A DNA stretch of 64,000 bases from Ardenticatenaceae bacterium (GCA_020634415.1 JACKBT010000022.1:1-64000), one strand, 5' to 3'; counted from the first letter of the stretch, positions 37,720-46,659 are shown. The notes: generated by a model from the sequence alone, not told the origin. Translations and numbers: made by a program.

Positions 37720-38337
37720 ATGGCTTCTGATCAATCCATATTAACCTGGCCCACGACAACGGCCGATCTCCCTGCCTATGCCGATGAGGAAACCCATCGG
37801 CTCATTATCCGCTGTCTGGCAGGAGACGAGACGGGCTACGTGGCTCTTTACCATGCTTACAGCGGCATGATTTACCGGCTGGCCTACAGCATGTTGCAGC
37901 ACAAGGAAGATGCCGAAGAGGTGCTGCAAGACAGCTTCGAGTATGCCTTCCGCAAATTAGGGCAATATGATGCCCATAAAGCCTCCTTCAAAACCTGGCT
38001 TTACCGCATTGCCATTAGCCGCTGCCGCAACAAACGGCGGCGCAAATGGCTGCCTACGTTCTCCTTGAGCCAGTTGATGGGCACGGAGGCGACAGATAAG
38101 GAGACACCAGCCCCCGCCGAAACGGTAATGCTGACGGAGAAGCAGCGGCAGGTCTGGTCGGCCTTGCAAGAGCTATCACCTAAACTGCGGGAAACGGCCG
38201 TTCTCCGCTACTACGAAAATCTAACCTATGTCGAAATCGGCGACATCCTCGATATCCCCGCCAAAACAGTGGAATCGCGCATGAGATTGGCGCACAAAGC
38301 ACTGCGGGAAATATTAAGTAATTACGTAATTACGTAA
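37720..38337 (+). CDS. ECF-type RNA polymerase sigma factor
   Basis: 205 residues. Region 2: YHAYSGMIYRLAYSMLQHKE then DAEEVLQDSFEYAFRKL. Region 4: LRETAVLRYYENLTYVEIGD and IPAKTVESRMRLAHKALREI (helix-turn-helix). Directs RNA polymerase to alternative promoters and is usually held by a membrane anti-sigma factor; the next gene fits that. ATG 37720 has TAGGAGAT just upstream, overlapping the previous stop, so it is transcribed with the membrane protein gene. Longer open frames upstream are not coding. Confidence 0.94.
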   Translation: MASDQSILTWPTTTADLPAYADEETHRLIIRCLAGDETGYVALYHAYSGMIYRLAYSMLQHKEDAEEVLQDSFEYAFRKLGQYDAHKASFKTWLYRIAISRCRNKRRRKWLPTFSLSQLMGTEATDKETPAPAETVMLTEKQRQVWSALQELSPKLRETAVLRYYENLTYVEIGDILDIPAKTVESRMRLAHKALREILSNYVIT

Positions 38338-38342
38338 TTACG
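38319..38342. repeat. Three tandem copies of TAATTACG at the sigma factor 3' end
   Basis: An 8-bp palindromic unit (TAATTACG x3) covers the last codons and stop of the sigma gene and the spacer to the anti-sigma gene. Copy-number slippage would change the sigma C-terminus and the 12-bp spacer. Confidence 0.8.
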
Positions 38343-38349
38343 TTTTACC

Positions 38350-38886
38350 ATGATGAACCAAGAACACGTAAAAAACCAAATCCCTGACTATGTTTTAGGG
38401 TTGTTACCGCGGCAGGAGCGGCTGTGGGTGGAACAGCATACGGCCGTTTGCACCCAATGCCACCAACTGCTGCAACAAGAAAGTGAACTAAGCCAACTGG
38501 TGCGGGCCACCTTGACTGCCGCCACCCAGCCTGCCAGCTTGCGCCTGCGTCAATTGATGCCCCCTCCCCCCCGCCGCCCAGCCAGCCAGTGGCACACCTC
38601 TGGCTGGACGAGACAGTTAGCTCTGGCGGCACTGCTGTTGACCTTGTTGTGGGCCGGGCTGGGGCTTTACCAGCAGCAGTTCGCTGCTGGCAGCACACAG
38701 CCAAAGCAATTGGCCGTGACGGCCACGATGACGCAGGAGCCGACGATGACCCTGGCGAGTTTGGAGGAGGAAAAGGGCGTGGAAGCAGTGACAACGGCCG
38801 TTCCCGCCCTCTTCCTCGAACCATCCGCCACGCCAGCCCCCATCCCCACCCCCATCGCCGCCCTACCCTCCCTATCCTTCAACTAA
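38350..38886 (+). CDS. Membrane anti-sigma factor (zinc-finger type)
   Basis: 178 residues. The N-terminal ~60 residues show the anti-sigma zinc motif HxxxCxxC in EQHTAVCTQC, preceded by DYVLGLLPRQERLWVEQH. One membrane helix (QLALAALLLTLLWAGLGLY) is followed by a Thr/Pro-rich external tail. It would sequester the ECF sigma encoded just upstream and release it on an envelope signal. ATG 38350 or 38353; no Shine-Dalgarno, since the TAATTACG repeat fills the spacer. Confidence 0.88.
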   Translation: MMNQEHVKNQIPDYVLGLLPRQERLWVEQHTAVCTQCHQLLQQESELSQLVRATLTAATQPASLRLRQLMPPPPRRPASQWHTSGWTRQLALAALLLTLLWAGLGLYQQQFAAGSTQPKQLAVTATMTQEPTMTLASLEEEKGVEAVTTAVPALFLEPSATPAPIPTPIAALPSLSFN

Positions 38887-38902
38887 TAACCAATTACTGA
38901 TT

Positions 38903-41900
38903 ATGAGCGAAATAACCGTTAACCCTGAAAAAGAACAAACCTTCCTCTCCCGTCCGCTATTAGCAGCCCTCAATTTGGATTGGGAGAAAACCATCTACAT
39001 CATTTTTGTCCTCATCGCCATCGTCACCCGCTTTTGGGACTTGGGCAGCCGCGTGATGAGCCATGATGAGAGCCTGCATACGCAGTTCTCGTACCAATAT
39101 TTTATTGGTGACGGCTATAAACATACGGCTTTGATGCACGGGCCGTTTTTGTTTCATATTACGGCCGTTTCCTACTGGCTCTTTGGCGACAGCGACACCG
39201 CTGCCCGCATCCCCGTCGCGCTGTTTGGGGTCATCCTGGTTATCATGCCCTACTTGCTGCGCCATTGGATCGGCCAGCGTGGGGCCTTATTCGCCAGCTT
39301 CTTCTTCCTCATTTCGCCCTACATCACCTACTACTCCCGCTACATTCGCCACGACATCTACGTCATTACCTGGGCACTCATTGTCTTTTTTAGCATCTGG
39401 TACTACTTGCGCGAACGCCAGGAAAAATATCTGTGGTGGTTTGCCGCGGGCACAGCTTTAATGTTCTCCACCAAAGAGGTCTCCTTCATTTATGTGGCGA
39501 TCTTTGGCAGCTTTTTGGTGCTGCGGCTCGTCGTCCAGCTTTGGGGGGCCAAATGGTTTTTGCAAACATTGCCCAACCTGCGCCCGGCACTGGGTGTGTT
39601 GATTTTGGGGCTGCTGCTGGTGGGCGGCTCGCTGGCTGTTGACGTTTTTCGGGGTGATGGCACTGGCGCGGAAACGGCCGTTACCGCCACCGAAGAAGGC
39701 TTTGCCGCGGATCCCAATCAGGATTTATCGGCCGTTACTGAAAACGCCACCAACACCGAAGCCGCCCTCGGCTGGGTACAAGTTGCTGGCCTCATCATCT
39801 TCTCCGCCGGCCTCGTCATCGCCGCCCAACAAATGCGCCCCCACCTCGATAACTACCCCGAATTCGACCTCATCCTCCTCTTCGCCACCCTGCTGCTGCC
39901 CTCCGTCTCCCCCCTCCTCACCACCCTCGTCGGCCAAAACCCAATGGAATACAACATCGTCCCCTGCGTTTTAGAAGGGCAAGACACCATGACCGGCCTG
40001 CAAATCTTCCTGGCCCGCCTCGGCCAGGCCCAATGTTGGCAGCCCATCTTCCAAACCAGCGTCATTTACTCCATTGGCTTCTTGCTCCTCACCATCCTCG
40101 TCTCCATCCTCGTCGGCCTCTGGTGGCACCAACGCCGCTGGACAATCGCCGCCATCATCTTCTACAGCCTCTTCACCATCCTCTACACCTCCGTCTTCAC
40201 TAACCCCGAAGGCTGGGCCAGCGGGGCCATTGGCTCACTGGGCTACTGGCTAGAGCAGCAAGAAGTAGCACGAGGCAACCAGCCAGAGTTTTACTACTTC
40301 TTTGTCGTTACCTTTTACGAATTCTTGCCGCTTACGTTTACACTGCTGGCTATACGACATTGGCTGCGGCAAAACCGCATTAGCCAGTTTGTGGGGCATT
40401 GGCTCACGCTCATCATCGTCGTCTTGCTCACCTCCAGCCTGGTAAACTGGTGGTACAACCAACCCCTGCTGCAAACGGGAACCACCACCAGCCAAACACC
40501 AGGTCTGATCGCGGCCATCGTCGTGCTCATTCTGGGCATCGCACTCTATTTCCTTTACACTCACAAACGCATTCTGCAAAAGTATGAGCTGAACGGCCTG
40601 CTGCAAACAACCGACCGCGAGGCCATGACGGCCTTCATCCCCTCGGTCATCTGGTGGTTCCTGCTGACCTGGGTAGCCTACTCTTACGCTGGCGAGAAAA
40701 TGCCCTGGCTCAGTGCCCATTTTGTGGTGCCGATGGCCTTTTTGAGCGGCTGGTATTTGAATGACAAGCTGGCAGCGGTAGCCTGGAACCGGCTCGTCTC
40801 CCGCGATAATCTGATCTTATTGGGGTTGACGGTGCTGCTGGCGGTGGCGGCTTTGGTGGCGGCTGGCCCAATTTTGTTGGGCAGTGTGCAATTTGGCAAT
40901 CAGGAGGCAGGGAATTTGGTGGGAATCGGCCGTTTTCTCGGCAGTGTCGTCGTCGTGGGCGGCATCCTCTATCTATGGCTGCGGCAGGCCAAAATCGAAC
41001 TAACCGACCAACTCGTCATCCAACTGGGCGCGATTTTGCTGCTCTTTGCCTCCCTGGTGTTTGCCCAAAACAGCACCATTCTCTCCACCATCGTGCGCTG
41101 GGCCTTGCGCCTCATCGCCCTGGGCAGCCTGGTGTATGTGTGGTGGCAGGGCCAGGACGAAGAACGTGACCCCATCTTCAAAACCAACACCATTCTCACC
41201 GTCTTCCTCCTGCTCAGCCTATTAACCATCCGCTTCACCTACATGGCCAATTACGTCAATGCCGATTACACCACCGAATTCATGGTCTACGCGCACGGTG
41301 CGCCAGCCACCAAAGCCACCGTCCTGGCACAGGTAGAAGAGCTGTCTATGCGCCTGCACGGAGACAAAAGCATCCGTGTGGCCTATGACAACGATGTTTC
41401 CTGGCCGTTTACCTGGTATTTGCGCGATTACCCTAACCGCCTCTACTTTGGCGACAATCCCACAAACAGCATCAGCGATGCGCCAGTGTTGGTGGTGGGG
41501 CGAGCCAGTTGGGAGAAGGTGGAGCCTTATTTGGGCAATAATTATGAGTCGCGGGAATACACCTTCCTCTGGTGGCCGATGGAGGAATATCGCAAAATCA
41601 ACAACTGGAACGCCATCTTGGGCGATCCGCTGCGCCCAGAAAATGAGCAGCGCGGGTTGGGCAACCCCACTGTGCGCCAGGCTTTGTGGGATATTTTCTT
41701 TTACCGTGATTACACCAAGTATGGCGAGGTTTTTGGCGGCAATTATGCTGTGGGCGAGTGGCCGCTGCGCCATGATTTGCGCTTGTATATTCGCAAGGAT
41801 GTGTTGGCAAATTTGTGGGATTATGGCGTGGGGGCAACGGCCGTTATCGAGGACCTCAAAGACCCCTACGAAGAAAATGTGCTAACGCTGGAGCCGACGC

Positions 41901-42880
41901 TGATTTTGGATGGCGTGGGAACCGACGCGGGGCCGTTTACCTCGCCGCGCAATGTAACTGTGGCCCCCAACGGCAATATCTACGTGGCCGATTCTGGCAA
42001 TCACCGCATCCAGGTCTTTGATGCCAGCGGCAATTTCCTCACCAGTTGGGGCAGCTTTGGCAGCGAAGCTGGGCAGTTTAACGAACCCTGGGGCATTGTG
42101 GCCGATGAAACGGCCGTTTACATCGCCGACACCTGGAATCACCGCATCCAAAAATTCTCACTCGATGGCGTTTGGCTCAATTCCTTTGGCATCAGCGGCT
42201 CACCGGGCGAAGATGAGACGGGCCTGGGCCTCTTCTTTGGGCCGCGCTCCCTCACCCTGCTGCCCGATAACCGGCTGCTCGTCACCGACACGGGCAACCA
42301 TCGCTTGCAGCTTTTGGATCGGGACGGGCAGTTTTTGGCGCAGGTGGGTGCGCCGGGGGCGGCTTTGGGCTTTATGAATGAGCCGGTGGGGCTGGCAACG
42401 GGGCCGGATGGCTCGGTTTATTTGGCCGATACGTGGAACGGCCGTATCCAAAAATTCTCGCCCGACCTGATTGTGGAAGCCGAATGGCCCGTCAACGCCT
42501 GGACAGGGCAATCCATCGTCAACAAACCCTACATCGCCGTAGACGGCCAAAGCCGCGTCTACGTCACCGACCCCGAAGGCTATCGCGTTCTCGTCTTCGA
42601 CAGCGAAGGCAACTACCTGGCCCGCTTTGGCTCCTTCGGCAACCAGGCCAGCAACTTTGCCCTGCCCAATGGCATTGCCGTAGATGCCCAAAACAATGTG
42701 TACGTGGCCGATGCCGACAACAGCCGCGTCCTCAAATTCGCGCCCATCTTTGGCGTGGTGGTGGAGCCAGATGTAGAAGAACCGGCCCAAGATAGTGAAT
42801 CTAACGTTGAGGAAAATGATGCTCCGGTAGAGGAACAGCCCCCAGAGGAAACGCAGCCTACACCAACGGAGAGCGAATAA
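38903..42880 (+). CDS. TIGR03663-like GT39 membrane protein with C-terminal NHL beta-propeller
   Basis: 1325 residues. Residues ~25-760 are a polytopic GT-C unit: SRVMSHDESLHTQFSYQYF (acidic HDES loop after helix 1), AARIPVALFGVILVIMPYLL, and YYSRYIRHDIY, as in TIGR03663/Agl23-type proteins. Residues ~760-1000 form a soluble region with RVAYDNDVSWPFTWYLRDYP. Residues ~1009-1290 hold about five or six NHL repeats (NGNIYVADSGNHRIQVFDAS, AVYIADTWNHRIQKFS, NNVYVADADNSRVLKF), forming a propeller, then an acidic Glu/Pro tail. Likely a surface glycosylation enzyme with its own binding module. It lies downstream of a sigma/anti-sigma pair and may be in the same operon. Confidence 0.85.
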   Translation: MSEITVNPEKEQTFLSRPLLAALNLDWEKTIYIIFVLIAIVTRFWDLGSRVMSHDESLHTQFSYQYFIGDGYKHTALMHGPFLFHITAVSYWLFGDSDTAARIPVALFGVILVIMPYLLRHWIGQRGALFASFFFLISPYITYYSRYIRHDIYVITWALIVFFSIWYYLRERQEKYLWWFAAGTALMFSTKEVSFIYVAIFGSFLVLRLVVQLWGAKWFLQTLPNLRPALGVLILGLLLVGGSLAVDVFRGDGTGAETAVTATEEGFAADPNQDLSAVTENATNTEAALGWVQVAGLIIFSAGLVIAAQQMRPHLDNYPEFDLILLFATLLLPSVSPLLTTLVGQNPMEYNIVPCVLEGQDTMTGLQIFLARLGQAQCWQPIFQTSVIYSIGFLLLTILVSILVGLWWHQRRWTIAAIIFYSLFTILYTSVFTNPEGWASGAIGSLGYWLEQQEVARGNQPEFYYFFVVTFYEFLPLTFTLLAIRHWLRQNRISQFVGHWLTLIIVVLLTSSLVNWWYNQPLLQTGTTTSQTPGLIAAIVVLILGIALYFLYTHKRILQKYELNGLLQTTDREAMTAFIPSVIWWFLLTWVAYSYAGEKMPWLSAHFVVPMAFLSGWYLNDKLAAVAWNRLVSRDNLILLGLTVLLAVAALVAAGPILLGSVQFGNQEAGNLVGIGRFLGSVVVVGGILYLWLRQAKIELTDQLVIQLGAILLLFASLVFAQNSTILSTIVRWALRLIALGSLVYVWWQGQDEERDPIFKTNTILTVFLLLSLLTIRFTYMANYVNADYTTEFMVYAHGAPATKATVLAQVEELSMRLHGDKSIRVAYDNDVSWPFTWYLRDYPNRLYFGDNPTNSISDAPVLVVGRASWEKVEPYLGNNYESREYTFLWWPMEEYRKINNWNAILGDPLRPENEQRGLGNPTVRQALWDIFFYRDYTKYGEVFGGNYAVGEWPLRHDLRLYIRKDVLANLWDYGVGATAVIEDLKDPYEENVLTLEPTLILDGVGTDAGPFTSPRNVTVAPNGNIYVADSGNHRIQVFDASGNFLTSWGSFGSEAGQFNEPWGIVADETAVYIADTWNHRIQKFSLDGVWLNSFGISGSPGEDETGLGLFFGPRSLTLLPDNRLLVTDTGNHRLQLLDRDGQFLAQVGAPGAALGFMNEPVGLATGPDGSVYLADTWNGRIQKFSPDLIVEAEWPVNAWTGQSIVNKPYIAVDGQSRVYVTDPEGYRVLVFDSEGNYLARFGSFGNQASNFALPNGIAVDAQNNVYVADADNSRVLKFAPIFGVVVEPDVEEPAQDSESNVEENDAPVEEQPPEETQPTPTESE

Positions 42881-42892
42881 GAATCAGTTTCG

Positions 42893-42990
42893 GGGCGAAT
42901 GAATTCGCGGCAACGACTACGAAGTCGGCCTTCGCCGACTTTAGCCCGCGAAGGCGGGCTTTGTAATCGTTGCTGCGGTTTTAACCGCCG
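42893..42990. repeat. Family C nested hairpin element, copy 1
   Basis: GGGCGAATGAATTCGCGGC, then ACGACTACGAA, inner hairpins GTCGGC/GCCGAC and GCCCGC/GCGGGC, then the closing GCTGCGGTTTTAACCGCCG. The second copy at 46437-46539 has the two inner hairpins in swapped order. Confidence 0.85.
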
Positions 42991-43011
42991 TTTGAGAAGA
43001 AGGAGTCCAAG

Positions 43012-43797
43012 ATGTTTGCCATTACAAACTTATTTGCTGTCGCTGGCAAAGTCGCCCTAGTAACGGGCGGATCACGGGGCATTGGTTTGATGATTGCACG
43101 GGCCTATGTGGAGAATGGGGTGAAGGTGTATATTTCGGCACGGAAGGTAGCTGCTTGTGAGCAAACGGCCGTTGAACTCTCCCAAAACGGCACCTGCATC
43201 GCCATCCCCGCCGACCTCGCTACGGCCGCAGGCCGCGCCGCCCTGGTGAATGAAATTCAGGCGCGAGAGACACAGCTAGACATTCTCGTCAACAACGCTG
43301 GCGCCTCTTGGGGTGCGCCGCTGGACGATTTCCCCGAAGCTGGCTACGACAAGACAATGGACATCAACGTCAAAGCCCTCTTCCTGCTCACGCGGGATTT
43401 GCTGCCCCTGCTGCGGGCCAGCGGCACGGCCGAAAATCCGGCACGGGTCATCAACATCGGCTCTATTGACGGCTTGCGCGTGCCTGCCGTTGCCAATTTC
43501 CCGTATGCGGCCAGCAAAGCGGCCGTGCATCACCTCACCCGAGTGCTGGCGGTGGAGTTGGGGCCGCAGCATGTAACGGTAAATGCCATCGCGCCAGGGC
43601 CATTCGAGAGCAAGATGACCGAGTGGCTGCTGGAAAATTTCCAGGATGATATTGAAGCCGCCTGCCCTTTGGGCCGCATTGGTTCGCCGGAGGATATGGC
43701 TGGTGCAGCCCTATATCTGGCTTCCCGCGCTGGGGCTTATGTGAATGGCACAGTGATTCCCATTGATGGCGGCATCTGGCTGCGTGGGCCACGTTAG
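43012..43797 (+). CDS. Short-chain dehydrogenase/reductase
   Basis: 261 residues, NAD(P)-dependent oxidoreductase. The Rossmann motif TGGSRGIG lies near residue 20, with LVNNAGASW, the catalytic Ser in INIGSIDG, Tyr and Lys in YAASKAAV, and a C-terminal NGTVIPIDGG typical of the classical SDR/FabG-like group. The substrate is unknown. AAGGAG precedes ATG 43012. A GNAT gene begins 2 bp after its stop, suggesting co-translation. Confidence 0.95.
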   Translation: MFAITNLFAVAGKVALVTGGSRGIGLMIARAYVENGVKVYISARKVAACEQTAVELSQNGTCIAIPADLATAAGRAALVNEIQARETQLDILVNNAGASWGAPLDDFPEAGYDKTMDINVKALFLLTRDLLPLLRASGTAENPARVINIGSIDGLRVPAVANFPYAASKAAVHHLTRVLAVELGPQHVTVNAIAPGPFESKMTEWLLENFQDDIEAACPLGRIGSPEDMAGAALYLASRAGAYVNGTVIPIDGGIWLRGPR

Positions 43798-43799
43798 CC

Positions 43800-44354
43800 A
43801 TGATTGACATCCGGCCGCTAACGACCTTAACTCTGCCAGACTTCCAGCGCATCGCCAGCGGCTATCGCGCTGACAAACAGTATGCCGTCACGTATACCAC
43901 AACCGCCGGCGGCGTGGCCTTTACGCTAGAGCCAGTGTGGCTAGCTCAACCCTTTATCAAGGAATGGACACATGAGGCCGACACGATAGCCCGTTACGCG
44001 GCGATTTTGGCGGCGGGCTATTCGTTTGGGGCCTATGCAGGGGTTATGTTGGTGGGGATAGTCGTTGCCGAGGCTCATGAGTGGAATCACAGCCTGTGGG
44101 TGTGGGAATTTCATGTTGCCACCGATTATCGTCATCACGGAATCGGCCGTCGGTTAATGGCATCTGTTGTGGAGAAAGCGCGAGAGGCCAAGTTTCGGGT
44201 CATTGTGTGCGAGACGCAAAATACGAATGGCACTGGCATTGATATTTACCGCCAGTTGGGTTTTCAAGTGGAGGGGGTGGATATTTCCTATTACACCAAT
44301 CAAGATTATCCCGATGGCGAAGTGGCTGTGTTCATGAAGCGGCGTTTGGATTAG
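43800..44354 (+). CDS. GNAT-family N-acetyltransferase
   Basis: 184 residues. The acetyl-CoA binding core is visible: WVWEFHVATDYRHHGIGRRL (strand 4 and the R/Q-x-x-G-x-G/A loop), then IDIYRQLGFQVEGVDISYY near the C-terminus. Transfers acetyl from acetyl-CoA to an amine; the substrate is unknown. It starts 2 bp after the SDR stop and is followed 27 bp later by the deiodinase-like gene, so the three may form one transcript. Confidence 0.9.
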   Translation: MIDIRPLTTLTLPDFQRIASGYRADKQYAVTYTTTAGGVAFTLEPVWLAQPFIKEWTHEADTIARYAAILAAGYSFGAYAGVMLVGIVVAEAHEWNHSLWVWEFHVATDYRHHGIGRRLMASVVEKAREAKFRVIVCETQNTNGTGIDIYRQLGFQVEGVDISYYTNQDYPDGEVAVFMKRRLD

Positions 44355-44381
44355 AAACCGGCATTGGGGTATAAAGGTGAC

Positions 44382-45023
44382 ATGATAAAGATAGATGAAA
44401 GCCAATTTGTAAACCCGCAAGACCTAACAGGTGTTTATGCCCAGCCCGATCCTGTGCAGCAAGAGGCGATGATTTGCAGCATTACCACCTATCGCGCTCC
44501 CAATAAGCTGCATGTGGGTGATGGGATCCCCCATGTGCCATTGACGGCTCTAGCTGATGGGCAGTCTGTAGATTTGCGGGATTTGGCGGCGAAACGGCCG
44601 CTTGTCCTCTTCTTCGGCAGTTACACCTGACCGCCTTTTCGTCGTCAGGCTGGCGACTTACAGGCAATGTGTAATCAGTTCCAGGATCGGGCCGACTTCT
44701 ATGTCATCTATATTGCCGAAGCCCATGCCACAGATGAATGGCAGTTGGGCATCAACGAGCAGGAGAGCGTTTTGCTGCCCCAGCATCGCCAATTTGAGGA
44801 GCGGCTGGCGGCGGCCCGGTTGTGCGCGGAGGCCCTGCAACTGCACATGCCCACGCTGGTGGATGGCATGGACAACGCCGCCAGCACCCTCTTTGCGGCC
44901 TGGCCGGAGCGCATTTACATCTTGGACAAAGGTGGTGTGGTTCATTATCGTGGCGGCTATGGCCCCTTCGATTTTAAGCCAGATGAAGCTGCCATTTCGT
45001 TGGCAGAATTGTTGTCAGAGTGA
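44382..45023 (+). CDS. Iodothyronine deiodinase-like selenoprotein, TGA read as selenocysteine
   Basis: 213 residues when the in-frame TGA at 44628-44630 is read as Sec (residue 83). The context is LVLFFGSYT-U-PPFRRQ followed by DFYVIYIAEAHATDEW; deiodinases have the same xFGSxTUPPF active site and the same YIEEAHAxDxW strand with a conserved His. Frames on both sides are identical and no other stop interrupts. A stem GTCGTC-AGGCT-GGCGAC (44641-44657) follows, with loop G 17 bases after TGA, inside the usual bacterial SECIS spacing. The fold is thioredoxin-like, so a redox or dehalogenation role is inferred. The start ATG 44382 has AAAGGTGA upstream. Treating TGA as a stop would leave two useless halves. 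No sel genes are in the window. Confidence 0.85.
44641..44657 (+). promoter_or_regulatory. SECIS-like hairpin after the Sec codon
   Basis: Six-base-pair stem GUCGUC/GGCGAC (one U-G pair) with apical loop AGGCU; a G stands at loop position 2, as expected for bacterial SECIS elements bound by SelB. Confidence 0.65.
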
Positions 45024-45172
45024 AAAGACCGCCGAGGTTTTGTTGGTCTTTAAATAATTGATCGGGTAACAAAATAGAGCGATTTTGCAAATCGCTCGGA
45101 CGATTTACAAAATCGTCCTACTCGTTACCCGATTTATTTTTTAATCTGCAAGGAAACCTCGGCGGTCTTTTT
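45023..45172. repeat. Family D three-tier nested palindrome (about 150 bp)
   Basis: Outermost AAAAGACCGCCGAGGTTT (45023-45040) pairs with its complement ending at 45172; a middle tier ATCGGGTAAC/GTTACCCGAT; and two inner hairpins GAGCGATTT/AAATCGCTC and GACGATTT/AAATCGTC. It begins at the stop codon of the selenoprotein gene. MITE-like or a multi-hairpin terminator. Confidence 0.8.
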
Positions 45173-45263
45173 AGCAATGGCCTATCGTGCCTGAATCGTA
45201 GATAATACCGCCCCGCTGCAACACAGCAGACATTCAAACTGAAAAGAGTAGTGACGATTTGAG

Positions 45264-46424
45264 ATGAAATTCGCAAAACGACTTGACGCGCAAAAAAATG
45301 TTCATTGGGCGATTGTTCGCCAATTGTTAATGGAAAAGGCCAAAGACGGCCGTTCTATCATCCAACTGTCTTCCGGCGACCCCGACATTCCTACGCCAAC
45401 ACATATTGTGGAGACGCTGCGGGAATCGGTACTCGATCCGACCTATCATCGTTATCCATTCAGCTTTCAGACGGAGCTGCATGAGGCGGTGGCGGGGTGG
45501 TATAACGGCCGTTTCGGTGTCACCCTCGATCCCGCCAGCGAAGTCCGTATGTCATCTGGCTCACAAGCGGGCATCGGGGCCACCGGGTTGGCCCTGCTAG
45601 AAGCGGGTGATGTGGCCCTGATAACCGATCCCGCCTATGGCAGCTACGCCCGCGCCACCGAATTCGCTGGCGCTGACATTTATTGGATGCCCATCAGCGA
45701 AGAATCCGGCTTTTTGCCTGATTTAGAAGCTGTGCCTGCCGCTGTTTTAGCCAAGACCCGCGTTTTATGGCTAGGCTATCCCCACAACCCTACCGGAGCC
45801 ATCGCCCCCCTTTCCTTTTTTGAAGAGGTCGTGGCTTTTGCCAAGAAGCATGACATCATCGTGGTGCATGACAACGCCTACGGCGACATCACCTATGATG
45901 GTTATGTGGCCCCCAGCTTTTTGGCCGTAGATGGGGCCAAAGAGGTGGGCATTGAGTTGAACACCTTGAGCAAATCGCACAATATGGCGGGATGGCGCGT
46001 GGGCATGGCGGTGGGCAATGCCGAGATTATTCGTGCTTTGAACATTGTTGGCTCGAACACGACGATGGGGCTGTTTGGGCCGGTGCAGTTAGCGGCCGTA
46101 GAGGCCCTAACCGCCGACCAAAGCTGGATTGCCGAGCGTAACCTGATTTACCAGAGGCGGCGCGATATTGTGGTGGATGGGCTGCGGCGGGCAGGTCTGT
46201 CGCCCTATGTGCCTAAAGCCACGCTGTATGTTTGGGCGCGGCTGCCAGAAGGGTATGACGATTCCTTTGCCTTTTCCAAAATGGTGCTGGAGCAGACGGA
46301 TGTGTGGATGACTTCGGGCAATTTCTTTGGCGAGGGGGGCAACCGCTATATCCGCGTGACGCTGACGATGCCGGATGAGATTTTGCAGGAGGCGATGGAT
46401 CGGCTGCAAAAGCTCAAATTATGA
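45264..46424 (+). CDS. PLP-dependent aminotransferase class I/II
   Basis: 386 residues, fold type I aminotransferase. Seen: IQLSSGDPDIPTP at the start, SSGSQAGIGATGLALL, DPAYGSYA, the PLP-contacting HNPTGAI and HDNAYGDITYDG, and the Schiff-base Lys in LNTLSKSHNMAGWRVG. It resembles the LL-diaminopimelate/alanine aminotransferase-like subgroup, but the substrate cannot be fixed by eye. It stands alone between two nested repeat elements. The start MKFAKRLDAQKNVHWA at 45264 has only a weak ribosome binding site (GATTTGAG). Confidence 0.93.
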   Translation: MKFAKRLDAQKNVHWAIVRQLLMEKAKDGRSIIQLSSGDPDIPTPTHIVETLRESVLDPTYHRYPFSFQTELHEAVAGWYNGRFGVTLDPASEVRMSSGSQAGIGATGLALLEAGDVALITDPAYGSYARATEFAGADIYWMPISEESGFLPDLEAVPAAVLAKTRVLWLGYPHNPTGAIAPLSFFEEVVAFAKKHDIIVVHDNAYGDITYDGYVAPSFLAVDGAKEVGIELNTLSKSHNMAGWRVGMAVGNAEIIRALNIVGSNTTMGLFGPVQLAAVEALTADQSWIAERNLIYQRRRDIVVDGLRRAGLSPYVPKATLYVWARLPEGYDDSFAFSKMVLEQTDVWMTSGNFFGEGGNRYIRVTLTMPDEILQEAMDRLQKLKL

Positions 46425-46436
46425 TGAGACCGAATT

Positions 46437-46539
46437 GGGCGAATGAATTCGCGGCCACGACTACGAAGCCCGCCTTCGCGGGCTGCTCTTTAGTCGGCGA
46501 AGGCCGACTTTGCAGTCGTGGCTGCGGTTTTAACCGCCG
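46437..46539. repeat. Family C nested hairpin element, copy 2
   Basis: Same outer sequence as 42893-42990, but the inner hairpins appear in the reverse order (GCCCGC/GCGGGC first, GTCGGC/GCCGAC second), with a slightly longer spacer. Confidence 0.85.
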
Positions 46540-46659
46540 AGCCGCCGAGCGCAATGTAAACTGAGAATTGCTGGATCTTTGCAGAATTGGTGCTTGCTTT
46601 ACGATAATTTCAGCTAGAATACGCGGTTACTGTTTTGAGAAAAGGAGATTTTGAATTAA

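Noticed and set aside
44364..45057. Frameshift or pseudogene explanation for the split deiodinase-like gene
   Set aside because: Both parts are in the same frame, the only interruption is a TGA at the Sec position of the family, and a SECIS-like hairpin follows, so decay is the weaker explanation.
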